From the NCBI RefSeq assembly GCF_005490985.1, contig NZ_CP027869.1:930001-994000 (forward strand): DNA of 64,000 nucleotides. Direction: 5' to 3'. Shown piece after piece: positions 38,255 through 49,389 of the stretch. The notes beneath the pieces were generated by a model, which did no database searches, was not told the DNA's origin, and saw only the letters and a list, made by a program, of their open reading frames with translations. Position 1 is the stretch's first letter. Each line of letters starts with the position of its first letter. Source of the DNA: Curtobacterium sp. SGAir0471. Lineage in GTDB: Bacteria > Actinomycetota > Actinomycetes > Actinomycetales > Microbacteriaceae. The translations under genes were made by a program, and so were the position numbers.

Positions 38255-39130
38255 ATGCACGCACGCACCTCCGCCCCGAACGCCGCGCCCAGCACCACCG
38301 CCCGCACCACCGCCCGCCGCACGGCCCGCCGCCCGGTCGTCGTGGCCGGGATCGCCGCGGCCATCGTCGCCGCCACCGTCGGCCTCGCCGCACCGCAGAC
38401 CGCCTCGGCCGCGACCGGCACCGACGAGGGCTGGCTCCGCGTCGGCCACCTCTCCCCGGACACCAAGGGCGTCGACGTCGAGCTCACGAGCCTGTCCGGC
38501 GGCAAGACGGTCTTCGAGCTCGACGACGTCACGTACGGCCAGGTCAGCCCGTACCAGGAGCTCCCGGTCGGCACCTACGTCCTGTCGATGCGCGCCGCCG
38601 ACGCCCCCGACTCCACCCCGGTGATCTCGACCGACGTCCAGGTGCAGGAGGGCAACGCGAGCACGGTCGTCGCCTACGGCAAGAACGCCGACCTGAAGAC
38701 CACGGCGTTCTCCGACGATCTGCAGCAGCCCGGCGACGGCAAGGCAAAGCTCCGGCTCGTGCAGGCTGCGACCACCGCGAAGGCGGTCGACGTCAGCACC
38801 ACCGACGGCACCGCCATCGCCGAGGACGCCGCCTTCGGTACCGCGACGCAGTACGCCACTGTCGGCGCCGGCAAGTGGGATCTCGACGTCTCGGGCAGCG
38901 GCCAGCGCGGCACCGCCGAGGTCGACCTCGCCGGCAACACCGTCTCCACGCTCTTCGTCCTCGACGACAGCAAGGGCGACCTGACCGTCGTGCCCGTCAC
39001 CGACGCGGCCGCCACGGCAGCGACCCCGTCCGGCGGCGTCCAGACCGGTGGCGGCGGCGCGGCCGCCGACCGTCCCTTCACCGAGTTCACGCACGCGGTC
39101 GTCGCGGCGTTCCGCTCGCTGTTCCACTGA
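38255..39130 (+). CDS. Secreted DUF4397 domain protein
   Basis: The 291-residue protein has a long signal peptide (RR-rich start, then VVVAGIAAAIVAATVGLA, cleavage after TASA near residue 52). A DUF4397 domain follows (GWLRVGHLSPDTKGVDVEL to VPVTDAAATAATP). The C-terminus, SGGVQTGGGG followed by FTEFTHAVVAAFRSLFH, has no LPXTG motif or hydrophobic sorting helix. A sortase gene lies two genes downstream, and this family often neighbours class F sortases, so the VQTG segment could be an atypical substrate site; that is inference. Ribosome site GAAGGAG is strong. Confidence 0.9.
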   Translation: MHARTSAPNAAPSTTARTTARRTARRPVVVAGIAAAIVAATVGLAAPQTASAATGTDEGWLRVGHLSPDTKGVDVELTSLSGGKTVFELDDVTYGQVSPYQELPVGTYVLSMRAADAPDSTPVISTDVQVQEGNASTVVAYGKNADLKTTAFSDDLQQPGDGKAKLRLVQAATTAKAVDVSTTDGTAIAEDAAFGTATQYATVGAGKWDLDVSGSGQRGTAEVDLAGNTVSTLFVLDDSKGDLTVVPVTDAAATAATPSGGVQTGGGGAAADRPFTEFTHAVVAAFRSLFH

Positions 39131-39140
39131 CCGACGGGCC

Positions 39141-39221
39141 GCCGACGGGTCGCGTGACCCGTCGGGCCCGGCCTGGAGGCGCGGATCACCGCAGCCGGTC
39201 CGCCCACGTGCACCGCGCCTC
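39141..39221. terminator. Two hairpins between the DUF4397 and GH8 genes, the second a family A relic
   Basis: CCGACGGGTC-GCGT-GACCCGTCGG (39141-39164) is a perfect 10-bp stem with a tetraloop. GGAGGCGCGG (39174-39183) pairs with CCGCGCCTCC (39212-39221), a decayed family A copy. They may separate expression levels of the two genes. Confidence 0.65.
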
Positions 39222-39261
39222 CCGTCCGACCGTCCCCGACCACCCCGGAAGAGGTGCCGGC

Positions 39262-40413
39262 ATGACCCGCAGGACCTGGATCCCCATCACCGCCGCGGCG
39301 GCGCTCGTCGTCGCCGTGGGCGTCGCCCTCGTCGCCGTCCGTCCCTGGGGCGACTCCGCGCCACAGGCCGGGACGACGTCGAGCGCGACCTCGTCGCCGG
39401 CGCCCGACGTCGACCGCAGCGCGGCGCAGCTCCGCACGGACTTCCTCGACGACTACGTGCGGGACGGGCGCGTCGTCCGCACCGACCAGGGCGGCGACAC
39501 CGTCAGCGAGGGGCAGGCGTACGGCCTGCTCATCGCGTACGCCAACGACGACCGGAAGACCTTCGGGGAGATCTGGTCGTGGACGGAGCGACACCTGGTG
39601 ACGGACGACGACCTGCTCGCGTGGCGGTGGACCCCCGAGGACGGCGTCGCCGACGAGCAGTCCGCGAGCGACGCCGACCTCGACACGGCCAGGGCCCTCG
39701 TGCTCGCGGGGGAGCGCTGGGACGACGAGCGGTACACGACGGCGGGGAAGGCCGTGGCGTCGGCGATCCTCGAGCACGAGACCGCGACGACCGACCTCGG
39801 CACGATCCTGCTGCCGGGGCCGTGGGCGGACAGCGAGCCCTACCGGTACAACGCCTCGTACGCGTCGCCGGCGGCGTTCCGGATCCTCGAGCGGGCCACC
39901 GGTGACCGGCGGTGGACCGAGCTCGAGCGGGGCTCGTCGGCCGCGACCGCCGCCGTGCTCGACGAGAGCGACCTGCCGAGCGACTGGTCGCAGGTGCACG
40001 CGGACGGCTCGGTCGACCCGATGCCGGCCACGGGTGACCAGGGGAGCGTCGTCTACGGGTGGGAGGCCATGCGCCTGCCGCTGCGCTACGCAGAGGCCTG
40101 CTCCGCGGACGACCGTGCCCTCGCCGGCTCCGTCGCGCCGACCCTCGAACGGAGCACGCAGCTCGCGGCGCAGCTCGACCTCGGCGGGACGGCCGTGACC
40201 GGGGACACGAGCGGGCTGGCCTACGCGGCCCGAGCAGCCGCGGAGCAGGCCGCGGGATCCTCCGCGGCTGCTGCCGCCGACCTGCGTCGGATGGACCGGA
40301 CGGCGGCGACCACGCCGACCTACTACGGCGATGCGTGGGCGGCGCTCGGTGCGACCATGCTCACGTCGGACGTCCTCGGAGGCTGCGCGACCGAGGCGGG
40401 AGGAGCCTCGTGA
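39262..40413 (+). CDS. GH8 family endoglucanase (BcsZ-like)
   Basis: The 383-residue secreted or membrane-anchored glycoside hydrolase has an N-terminal hydrophobic segment (WIPITAAAALVVAVGVALVAV). The GH8 hallmark VSEGQAYGLLIAYANDD places the catalytic acid at E83, and SASDADLDTARAL (D137/D139) carries the acidic pair of the second motif. YGDAWAALGATMLTS resembles the conserved C-terminal helix. GH8 enzymes cut beta-1,4-glucans, and BcsZ accompanies bacterial cellulose synthases. Start ATG follows GGAAGAGGTGCCGGC. The gene overlaps the sortase start. Confidence 0.9.
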   Translation: MTRRTWIPITAAAALVVAVGVALVAVRPWGDSAPQAGTTSSATSSPAPDVDRSAAQLRTDFLDDYVRDGRVVRTDQGGDTVSEGQAYGLLIAYANDDRKTFGEIWSWTERHLVTDDDLLAWRWTPEDGVADEQSASDADLDTARALVLAGERWDDERYTTAGKAVASAILEHETATTDLGTILLPGPWADSEPYRYNASYASPAAFRILERATGDRRWTELERGSSAATAAVLDESDLPSDWSQVHADGSVDPMPATGDQGSVVYGWEAMRLPLRYAEACSADDRALAGSVAPTLERSTQLAAQLDLGGTAVTGDTSGLAYAARAAAEQAAGSSAAAAADLRRMDRTAATTPTYYGDAWAALGATMLTSDVLGGCATEAGGAS

Positions 40414-41123
40414 CCGGGCGTCGCGCCGCGGCGGAGCCGATCCGCTGGTGGTCCGGCCGCCGCGGTGCGGTCGTCGGCGGGGTGCTCGCCGCGGTGCTGG
40501 TCGGCGGCGGCATCGCCGGGGTGGCCGTCGCGACCACGGGGAACGGCGACACGGCCGCACGACCGGCAGCGGGCAGCAGCGCGTCCGCGTCGACCGATCC
40601 CGGTGCGGCCGCGAACGGCTCCGGCACCGGGGACACGTCGGGCTTCCAGGATCCGGCAGCGCCGGCGGCTCGCTCGTCCGCGACGCCCGTGCGGGTGGAG
40701 ATCCCGGCGATCGGGGTGTCCTCGGGGCTCGAGGACCTCGGGCGCGGGGCGGCCGGCGAGCTCGACCCGCCGAAGGACTGGGACAGCGCCGGGTGGTTCG
40801 CCGACGGCATCGTGCCGGGTCAGGTCGGACCGGCCGTGATCGCCGGGCACGTCGACAGCCCCACGAGCGCCGCGGTGTTCTTCCGCCTCGACGAACTCGT
40901 GGCGGGGGACGAGATCCACGTCGTCATGTCGGACGGCACGACCCGCACCTTCACGGTCGAGCGATCGGAGCGCGCGGCGAAGTCGGCGTTCCCCACGAGC
41001 GACGTCTACGGCAGCGCCCCCACACCGCAGCTCCGGCTGATCACCTGCGACGGCACGTTCGACACCGCCACGGGGCACTACACCGACAATCTGATCGTGT
41101 TCGCAGACCTCTCGTCGAACTGA
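40410..41123 (+). CDS. Class F sortase
   Basis: The 237-residue protein has one N-terminal membrane helix (AVVGGVLAAVLVGGGIAGVAV), a Ser/Ala/Pro linker and a sortase domain from about residue 98. The catalytic pair is H147 (VIAGHVDSPTSAAVFFRL) and C213 (LITCDGTFDTATGHYTDN). No arginine follows C213, an unusual point to check. It should covalently attach surface proteins; the candidate substrate is the DUF4397 protein. It starts at a GTG overlapping the GH8 stop, so both are made together. Confidence 0.9.
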   Translation: MTGRRAAAEPIRWWSGRRGAVVGGVLAAVLVGGGIAGVAVATTGNGDTAARPAAGSSASASTDPGAAANGSGTGDTSGFQDPAAPAARSSATPVRVEIPAIGVSSGLEDLGRGAAGELDPPKDWDSAGWFADGIVPGQVGPAVIAGHVDSPTSAAVFFRLDELVAGDEIHVVMSDGTTRTFTVERSERAAKSAFPTSDVYGSAPTPQLRLITCDGTFDTATGHYTDNLIVFADLSSN

Positions 41124-41169
41124 CGCAGGAGCGACCCGATACCCTTCGATGCGAAGCGCAAGGAGCACC

Positions 41170-41964
41170 ATGAGCACGTCACTGGTCATCATCCCGACCT
41201 ACGACGAGGCGGAGAACGTCCGCCCGATCGTCGCACGCACCCTGGCTGCCACCGACGACAGCGTCCACGTCCTCGTCGTGGACGACAACTCGCCGGACGG
41301 CACCGGTGACATCGCGGACGAGATCGCACGTGAGACCGACCGGGTGCACGTGATGCACCGCACGGTCAAGGACGGCCTCGGCGGGGCGTACCTCGCCGGC
41401 TTCGCCTGGGGCCTCGAGCACGGCTACGACAAGCTCGTGGAGATGGACGCCGACGGCTCGCACCACCCCGAGTACCTGCCGTGGATGCTCGAGCTCGCCG
41501 ACACGAACGACCTCGTCCTCGGCTCCCGCTGGATCAAGGGCGGCGAGGTCGAGAACTGGCCGTGGTACCGCGAGCTGCTCTCGCGCGGCGGGAACCTCTA
41601 CACGCGCATGGCGCTCGGCATCGCGGTCCGCGACGCGACCGGCGGCTTCCGGGTCTTCACGTCGACGGCGTTCGAGCGCATCGACCTGGCCGGGGTCGCG
41701 TCGAAGGGCTACTGCTTCCAGGTCGACCTGTGCTGGCGTGCCCTCGAGGCCGGCCTCCGCGTCGTCGAGACGCCCATCACGTTCACCGAGCGCGAGTTCG
41801 GCGTCTCGAAGATGAGCGGCAACATCGTCCGCGAGAGCCTGACCCTGGTCACGAAGTGGGGCATCGACCGACGCCTGCGCGAGGTCCGGTCGGTCGTCAA
41901 GAACCACCGCCGCCTGCCCTCGGTCCGGAAGAACGCCCACGCCGTGGCGGACCAGTCGGCCTGA
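41170..41964 (+). CDS. Polyprenol-phosphate mannose synthase (DPM1/Ppm1-like GT2)
   Basis: The 264-residue soluble GT2 enzyme transfers a sugar from GDP-mannose to polyprenyl phosphate. It shows VVDDNSPDGTGDIADEIA, the metal-binding DADGSHHPEYLP (D-x-D), and the family C-terminal SKGYCFQVDLCWRALEAG and FTEREFGVSKMSG. Transmembrane helices of the fused type are absent. The ribosome site GCGCAAGGAGCACC is good. It probably supplies donor for the GT-C enzyme upstream, which is the reason to include it in the locus. Confidence 0.9.
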   Translation: MSTSLVIIPTYDEAENVRPIVARTLAATDDSVHVLVVDDNSPDGTGDIADEIARETDRVHVMHRTVKDGLGGAYLAGFAWGLEHGYDKLVEMDADGSHHPEYLPWMLELADTNDLVLGSRWIKGGEVENWPWYRELLSRGGNLYTRMALGIAVRDATGGFRVFTSTAFERIDLAGVASKGYCFQVDLCWRALEAGLRVVETPITFTEREFGVSKMSGNIVRESLTLVTKWGIDRRLREVRSVVKNHRRLPSVRKNAHAVADQSA

Positions 41965-42069
41965 GCCGGTTGCTCCGTGCCCGGTCGCGCTGACCGGGCG
42001 GGGCCATGCGGTCTCCGTGCCTGGTCCGTGCCCGGTCTGACTGGCGGGGGCGACAGGCTGGTCTGATCC

Positions 42070-42120
42070 GCGAAAGCGACAGTCCCCCGTGGAGGTTCCA
42101 CGGGGGACTGTCGCTTTTGC
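42070..42120. terminator. Strong bidirectional terminator between the mannose synthase and treZ
   Basis: GCGACAGTCCCCCGTGGA pairs with TCCACGGGGGACTGTCGC (18 bp, loop GGT). AAA and TTTT flank the stem, giving a U-tract on the plus strand. Outer GCG/TGC bases extend it. Both converging operons can use it. Confidence 0.92.
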
Positions 42121-42126
42121 GGGAGG

Positions 42127-42220
42127 GTCGAGGACGGCCGTCGAGGACGGCCGTCAGCGCAGGACGGCCGTCAGCGCAGGACGGCCGTCAGCGCAGGACG
42201 GCCGTCAGCGCAGGACGACC
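42127..42220. repeat. 17-bp tandem repeat that ends in the treZ stop codon
   Basis: Two 13-bp units (GTCGAGGACGGCC at 42127 and 42140) and four 17-bp units (GTCAGCGCAGGACGGCC at 42153, 42170, 42187, then GTCAGCGCAGGACGACC at 42204) lie head to tail. The last contains the stop codon and final codons of treZ (VVLR stop), so the array looks like repeated duplication of the gene's own end. Confidence 0.9.
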
Positions 42221-43959
42221 ACGCCCCGTGACGCGAAGCGGACGAGGCCGGCCTCGACGGTCGCCTCGCCGAAGCGGTAGAGCTCCTCGCCGGTCGAGTC
42301 GGGGACGGGCACCTCGGCAGCGTCGTCGGCGAAGTTCACCACGACGTGCACCGGCTTCGCATCGGGCCCGAGCAGGCCGCGGGTGAGCACCAGCCACCGG
42401 TCGTCCCCGTCGAAGCGGACGGCGTTCGCCTCGTAGCGGTGATCGACGAACGCCTGGTCCGTCCGGCGCAGCGCGACGAGCACACGGTAGGCCCGGAGGA
42501 TCCGGGCTCCGCGATCGGACGTGACGTCCGCCCAGTCGAGCTTCGAGTTCGTGAACGTGGTCGGGTCCTGCGGGTCGGGGACGACCGACTCGTCCCACCC
42601 GTGCTCCGCGAACTCCGCGATGCGCCCCTTCGCGGTGATCTCGCCCAGGGCCTTCTCCGGGTGCGAGGTGAAGAACTGCCACGGCGTGGTCGCCGCGAAC
42701 TCCTCACCCATGAACAGCATCGGGGTGAAGGGGCCGAGCAGCGTCAGCGCCGCGGCGATGACGAGTGACTCGTCGTCGAGCGTCGCGGCGAGGCGGTCGC
42801 CCGCAGCGCGGTTGCCGATCTGGTCGTGGTTCTGGTTCGCGACGACGAGCGCCGTCGTGGGTGAGGTGCCACGGTCGATCGGTCGTCCGTGTCGCTTCCC
42901 CCGGAACGACGACCACGTGCCGTCGTGGAAGAACCCGTGCTCCAGGACCTTCGCCAACGCGGACAGCGGTTCGAAGTCGGCGTAGTAGCCGTTCGTCTCA
43001 CCGGTGACGGCCACGTGGACGGCGTGGTGGAAGTCGTCCGACCACTGGCCGGTGAGGCCGTAGCCGGAGGCCTCCTGCGGACGGAACATGATCGGGTCGT
43101 TGAGGTCGGACTCGGCGATGAGCGACAGCGGGCGGCCGACGAACTCGGAGTACGCCTCGGTCTCGGACGCCATGACCTGCAGCACGTGCGGGCGGGTGGT
43201 GTCCCGGATCGCGTGCACGGCATCGAGCCGGAGCCCGTCCACGTGGTGGTCGCGGAACCACATCCGGACGTTGTCGAGCACGTACCTGCGGACCTCGGGG
43301 TGCTCGACGTTGACCGAGTCGCCCCACGTGTTGCCGAGGCCCTGCAGCAGGTACGGACCGTACAGCGGCAGGTAGTTGCCGCTCGGACCGAGGTGGTTGT
43401 AGACGACGTCCTGGATGACGCCGAGACCCAGCGCGTGGGCGGTGTCGACGAAGCGGTCGTAGGCGTCCGGGCCGCCGTACGGGTGGTGCACTGCGAACCA
43501 GCCGACCCCGTCGTAGCCCCAGTTCCACTCGCCGTTGACGGCGTTGACCGGGAGGAGCTCGACGAACTCCACGCCGAGCTCGACGAGGTGGTCGAGCTTG
43601 GCGGCGGCGGCGTCGAGCGTGCCCTCGGGGGTGTACGTGCCGATGTGCATCTCGTAGATGACGGCCCCGCGCGCGGGACGACCGGTCCATGCCTCGTCGG
43701 TCCATGCGAACCGCTCGGGGTCGACGACCTCGGACGTGCCGTGCACGCCGTCCGGCTGGTACCGGCTGCGGGGGTCCGGTCGGACGTCCTCGTCGTCGTC
43801 GATGCGGAAGCCGTAGCGTGCTCCGACCACCGGGGCGATCTCGTCGGTGCTCCACCAGTCGTCGTCACCGCGGGTCAGCGCGTACTCGACGTCGTCGACG
43901 ACCAGGCGCACGCGCTCCGGGTTCGGCGCCCAGACGGCGTAGCGGGCGGGAACGGTCAT
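42205..43959 (-). CDS. treZ: Malto-oligosyltrehalose trehalohydrolase
   Basis: The 584-residue GH13 enzyme hydrolyses maltooligosyl-trehalose to trehalose. The N-terminal carbohydrate-binding domain ([16 protein letters not shown]) precedes the barrel. Nucleophile D246 lies in [12 protein letters not shown], acid E283 in IAESDLND, and the third aspartate in [10 protein letters not shown]. It is last in glgX-treY-treZ and its start overlaps the treY stop by 4 bp. The operon produces trehalose from glycogen, used in osmotic and desiccation tolerance. Confidence 0.96.
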   Translation of the reverse strand: MTVPARYAVWAPNPERVRLVVDDVEYALTRGDDDWWSTDEIAPVVGARYGFRIDDDEDVRPDPRSRYQPDGVHGTSEVVDPERFAWTDEAWTGRPARGAVIYEMHIGTYTPEGTLDAAAAKLDHLVELGVEFVELLPVNAVNGEWNWGYDGVGWFAVHHPYGGPDAYDRFVDTAHALGLGVIQDVVYNHLGPSGNYLPLYGPYLLQGLGNTWGDSVNVEHPEVRRYVLDNVRMWFRDHHVDGLRLDAVHAIRDTTRPHVLQVMASETEAYSEFVGRPLSLIAESDLNDPIMFRPQEASGYGLTGQWSDDFHHAVHVAVTGETNGYYADFEPLSALAKVLEHGFFHDGTWSSFRGKRHGRPIDRGTSPTTALVVANQNHDQIGNRAAGDRLAATLDDESLVIAAALTLLGPFTPMLFMGEEFAATTPWQFFTSHPEKALGEITAKGRIAEFAEHGWDESVVPDPQDPTTFTNSKLDWADVTSDRGARILRAYRVLVALRRTDQAFVDHRYEANAVRFDGDDRWLVLTRGLLGPDAKPVHVVVNFADDAAEVPVPDSTGEELYRFGEATVEAGLVRFASRGVVVLR

Positions 43960-46414
43960 GCGTGACCCTCCAGGATCTCGATCTCGGCCTGCTGGTCGGA
44001 GACGGCGGCGCCGTCGGACCCGTCAGCAGCGGGTGTGGTCGACGACGTGGACGAGGCGGCAGTGGTCGCCCGGTCGTCCGCCGTCGCGGTGTCGGCGAGG
44101 TCGGCGGGCACGAGGAGCGCCACCGGCAGGTCGGCGAGCAGCTCGGCGAGCGCGATCCCGCGGGACGCCGGGAAGCGCCGGCCGGTGAGCAGGTCGACCC
44201 GGTCGAGCGGCACCGGGTGCACGAGCGTGTCGCCCCAGCCCCCGACCCGTTCGAGTCCGACGGGCAGACGGGTCGCGACGGTCACCGCACCACCGCGGTC
44301 GAACGCCAGCACGTGGTCGGCGGCGCTCCCCGTGGCCTCGAGGCCGAGGTAGCGGGTGAACAGCTCGGGGTGGTCGCGGCGCAGGCGCAGGGCGCGGCTC
44401 ACCACGAGGGTCTTCACGGCACCGTCGAGCCCGATGGCGGGAAGCTGCTCCGGGCCGTCGTCCTCGGGGCCGTCGAGCCCGGCGAGCACGTGTCGGAGTT
44501 CCGCGTAGTCGACGGGTCGGCGGTTGTCCGGGTCCACGAGCGAGCGGTCCCAGCTCTCGGTGCCCTGGTAGACGTCCGGCACACCGGGCATCGTCAACTG
44601 CACGAGCTTCTGGCCCAGGCCGTTCGACCAGCCGGCGGCGTCCACCACCCGGTCGAGCTCGTCGAGCACCGCCACGACCTCGGGGTCGTCGAACGACGCG
44701 TCGACCAGGGCGTGCATCTGGCGCTCGAACGCCTCGTCCGGTTCGGTCCACGTCGTGCTGTCGCCAGCCTCGCGCGAGGCCTTCTCGGCGTAGGCGTGCA
44801 GACGCTCGCGACTGGCGGGCCGCGCACCGACGATCGCCTGCCAGAGCAGGTCGGCGAACACGGCGTCGTCGAGCGGGGCGAGCGACTGCAGGCGCTCGAG
44901 TGCAGCGGTCCACTCGGACCCGAGCTCGGCGAGCACCGTGATGCGTGCGCGGGTGTCCTCGCTGCGCTTGGTGTCGTGCGTGGTGAGCGTGGTCATGGTG
45001 TGCGGCCAGCTGCCCTGGCGGTCCCGCTGTGCCTGGTGGAAGTCCTCGACGGACACGGCGAACAGGCTCGGGTCCGCGCCGACCTCGCTCAGGGTGGTGA
45101 GGCGCGACGTGCGGTAGAACGCGGTGTCCTCGACGCCCTTCGCCATCACCATGCCCGACGTCTGCTGCAGCCGCACGGCCGCCGCGTGACCGGGGTCGAC
45201 GAGCGCCGGGGCGATGCGGTCGATCACGTCGTCGAGGTCCGGACGGGCCTCGGCCGCGCGCTCGAGGGCGTCGACGAGGTGGTGGACGCCCTCGGGCAGG
45301 TACGTCCGGTAGACCTCGAACGAGGCGACGATCTCGGCGACGGCGTCCACGATCCGGTCCTCGGGCACATCGGGCGCCACCGGGGCGAGGAGCCGGGCGA
45401 GCCGACGGACCTCGCTGCCGAGGATGCCGTCCGCGATCCCACGTCGGGTGTGGTGCGTGAGCTGCTGCCAGTCGGTCGGCTCGGCACCGGAGGCGGCGCT
45501 GAGCGGCTGTTCGCCGGCGGGGTCGACGAACACGCGGTCGACCACGGCGAGGGCGTCGTACCCGGTCGTCCCGTCGACCGGCCACGACGACGGGAGCTGC
45601 TCGCCGGGCTCGAGGATCTTCTCGACGAGCGTGTACGCACCGCCGGTCAGTTCGTGCAGGTCCTGCAGGTACCCGGCGGGGTCGTACAGGCCGTCCGGGT
45701 GGTCGATGCGCAGGCCGTCGACGAGCCCGTCGCGGAACCAGCCGCCGATCGTGGCGTGCGACGACGCGAACACCTCGGGCTCCTCGACCCGGATGGCGGC
45801 GAGGGTGTTCACCGCGAAGAACCGGCGGTAGTTGAGGTCGTGGTCGGCACGCTTCCAGTGCACGAACTCGTAGTGCTGGCGGGCGTGCACGGTCTCGACG
45901 TCGTCGCCGTCCTGCACGGTACCCTCGGCGGTCGGGTACGCGGTCTCACCCACGTACAGCCGACCGTCGCGGAGCTCGACCGCGTCGAGCAGCCGGTCGT
46001 CGAGCACCGGGATGCGGATGCGACCGTCGCCGGCCTGCCAGTCGACGTCGAAGGCCCACGCGACGGGGGAGCCCTGGCCGGACTCGAGCAGCGACCACCA
46101 CCACGGGTTCGCCTCGGGGGTGGCGACGCCGACGTGGTTCGGCACGATGTCGACGAGCACGCCCAGACCGGCGGCGTGCGCGGCCTCGGCGAGCGCCCGG
46201 AGCGCGGCGTCGCCGCCACGCTCGGTGTCGACGTGCGAGTGGTCGACGACGTCGTAGCCGTGCTGGGACCCGGGTTCGGCCTGCAGCACGGGGGAGAGGT
46301 AGACCCAGTCCGCACCGAGCGTGCGGATGTGGTCGACCACGCCCCGGGCGGCGGCGAGGTCGAAGTCGGCGGTGACCTGCAACCGGTAGGTGGACGTGGG
46401 GACGCGGTGAGCGC

Positions 46415-46418
<4 letters not shown>
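43956..46418 (-). CDS. treY: Malto-oligosyltrehalose synthase
   Basis: The 820-residue GH13 isomerase turns the reducing-end alpha-1,4 bond of a maltodextrin into alpha,alpha-1,1. [16 protein letters not shown] at the N-terminus, [33 protein letters not shown] (catalytic Asp) and [14 protein letters not shown] (catalytic Glu) are typical. It overlaps glgX and treZ at both ends by 4 bp. The C-terminal ~45 residues are a Thr/Ala/Asp-rich tail of no known function. Confidence 0.96.
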
Positions 46419-48742
<2,324 letters not shown>

Positions 48743-48858
48743 ACGGTCCTCCAGGTGTGGGTTTCGTCAACATATCGGCGCGAGCCTCCGGCGTCCGCAG
48801 ACAAGCCACAGCCGTGGACACCGCGGGCCCGACCCCACCCTGTGGAGGAACCGCCGAG

Positions 48859-48864
48859 TAGCCT
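48859..48864 (+). promoter_or_regulatory. -10 hexamer TAGCCT of the GerW-like gene
   Basis: TAGCCT ends 7 nt before the ATG at 48872, again the leaderless geometry. Confidence 0.4.
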
Positions 48865-48871
48865 CGCGCGC

Positions 48872-49192
48872 ATGGCCAACATCGTGAGTCAGATCGCAGA
48901 CAAGGTGCGCCCGGTGGGCGTCTCGACGAACTACGGGGAGCCGGTCGAGGTCGGCGACCAGACCCTGATCCCGGTGTCGATCGGCTGGTTCGGCTTCGGC
49001 GCCGGCGGCGACGACGAGAACGGCGGTGGCGGCGGTGGCGGCGCATCGATCCCCGTCGGCGCCTACGTGCGCCGCCCCGGACAGGACCTGCAGTTCGAGC
49101 CCAACCTCATCTCGCTGCTCGCGGTGAGCATCCCGACCATCTGGGTGACCGGCAAGGCCCTGAGCAAGGTGATCCGCGCCCTCAAGAAGTGA
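48872..49192 (+). CDS. GerW/YtfJ-like small protein
   Basis: The 106-residue protein has a short N-terminal helix, then GEPVEVGDQTLIPVSIGWFGFGAGG, a Gly-rich loop, GGGASIPVGAYVRRP and a hydrophobic C-terminal helix (LISLLAVSIPTIWVTGKAL). The VGD..LIPVS....GFGAG plus GGGGG..PVA pattern is that of the GerW/YtfJ family, first known from spore formers. The hydrophobic end suggests membrane association. No other sporulation gene is nearby, so the role is unknown. Confidence 0.8.
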   Translation: MANIVSQIADKVRPVGVSTNYGEPVEVGDQTLIPVSIGWFGFGAGGDDENGGGGGGGASIPVGAYVRRPGQDLQFEPNLISLLAVSIPTIWVTGKALSKVIRALKK

Positions 49193-49197
49193 ACCAC

Positions 49198-49241
49198 CGG
49201 ACGGGAGGCCCGTGGCGACGCCGCCACGGGCCTCCCGTCCG
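49198..49241. terminator. Family A palindromic element after the GerW-like gene (20-bp stem)
   Basis: CGGACGGGAGGCCCGTGGCG pairs perfectly with its complement at 49222-49241, with a 4-nt loop. It begins 5 bp after the stop codon. No U-tract is seen. Confidence 0.85.
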
Positions 49242-49274
49242 TCACGTGCACGCGTCACACGACGTGACCGCGTC

Positions 49275-49280
49275 TAGACT
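49275..49280 (+). promoter_or_regulatory. -10 hexamer TAGACT upstream of the TPP riboswitch
   Basis: CTAGACTGCTG lies about 13-18 nt before the aptamer. The -35 is not clear (best guess GCGTCA or GTCACA). Confidence 0.5.
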
Positions 49281-49292
49281 GCTGCCACACAC

Positions 49293-49379
49293 ACGGGAGT
49301 CCGGGACCGCCGGGCTGAGAGGGAGCGAACGGCGCTCCGACCGTCGAACCTGATCCGGGTCATGCCGGCGCAGGGAGGA
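49293..49379 (+). ncRNA. TPP (THI element) riboswitch controlling ykoEDC
   Basis: The THI-box core is readable: a 5' CGGGAGTCC strand, GGGCTGAGAGGGAGC (49313-49327), a variable hairpin, AACCTGATCCGGGTCATGCC and the closing GCGCAGGGAGGAG. The last GGGAGGAG contains the Shine-Dalgarno sequence of the next gene, 9-11 nt before its ATG. Binding of thiamine pyrophosphate would be expected to block translation, as in known aptamers of this class. Confidence 0.95.
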
Positions 49380-49389
49380 GTCAGCAACC

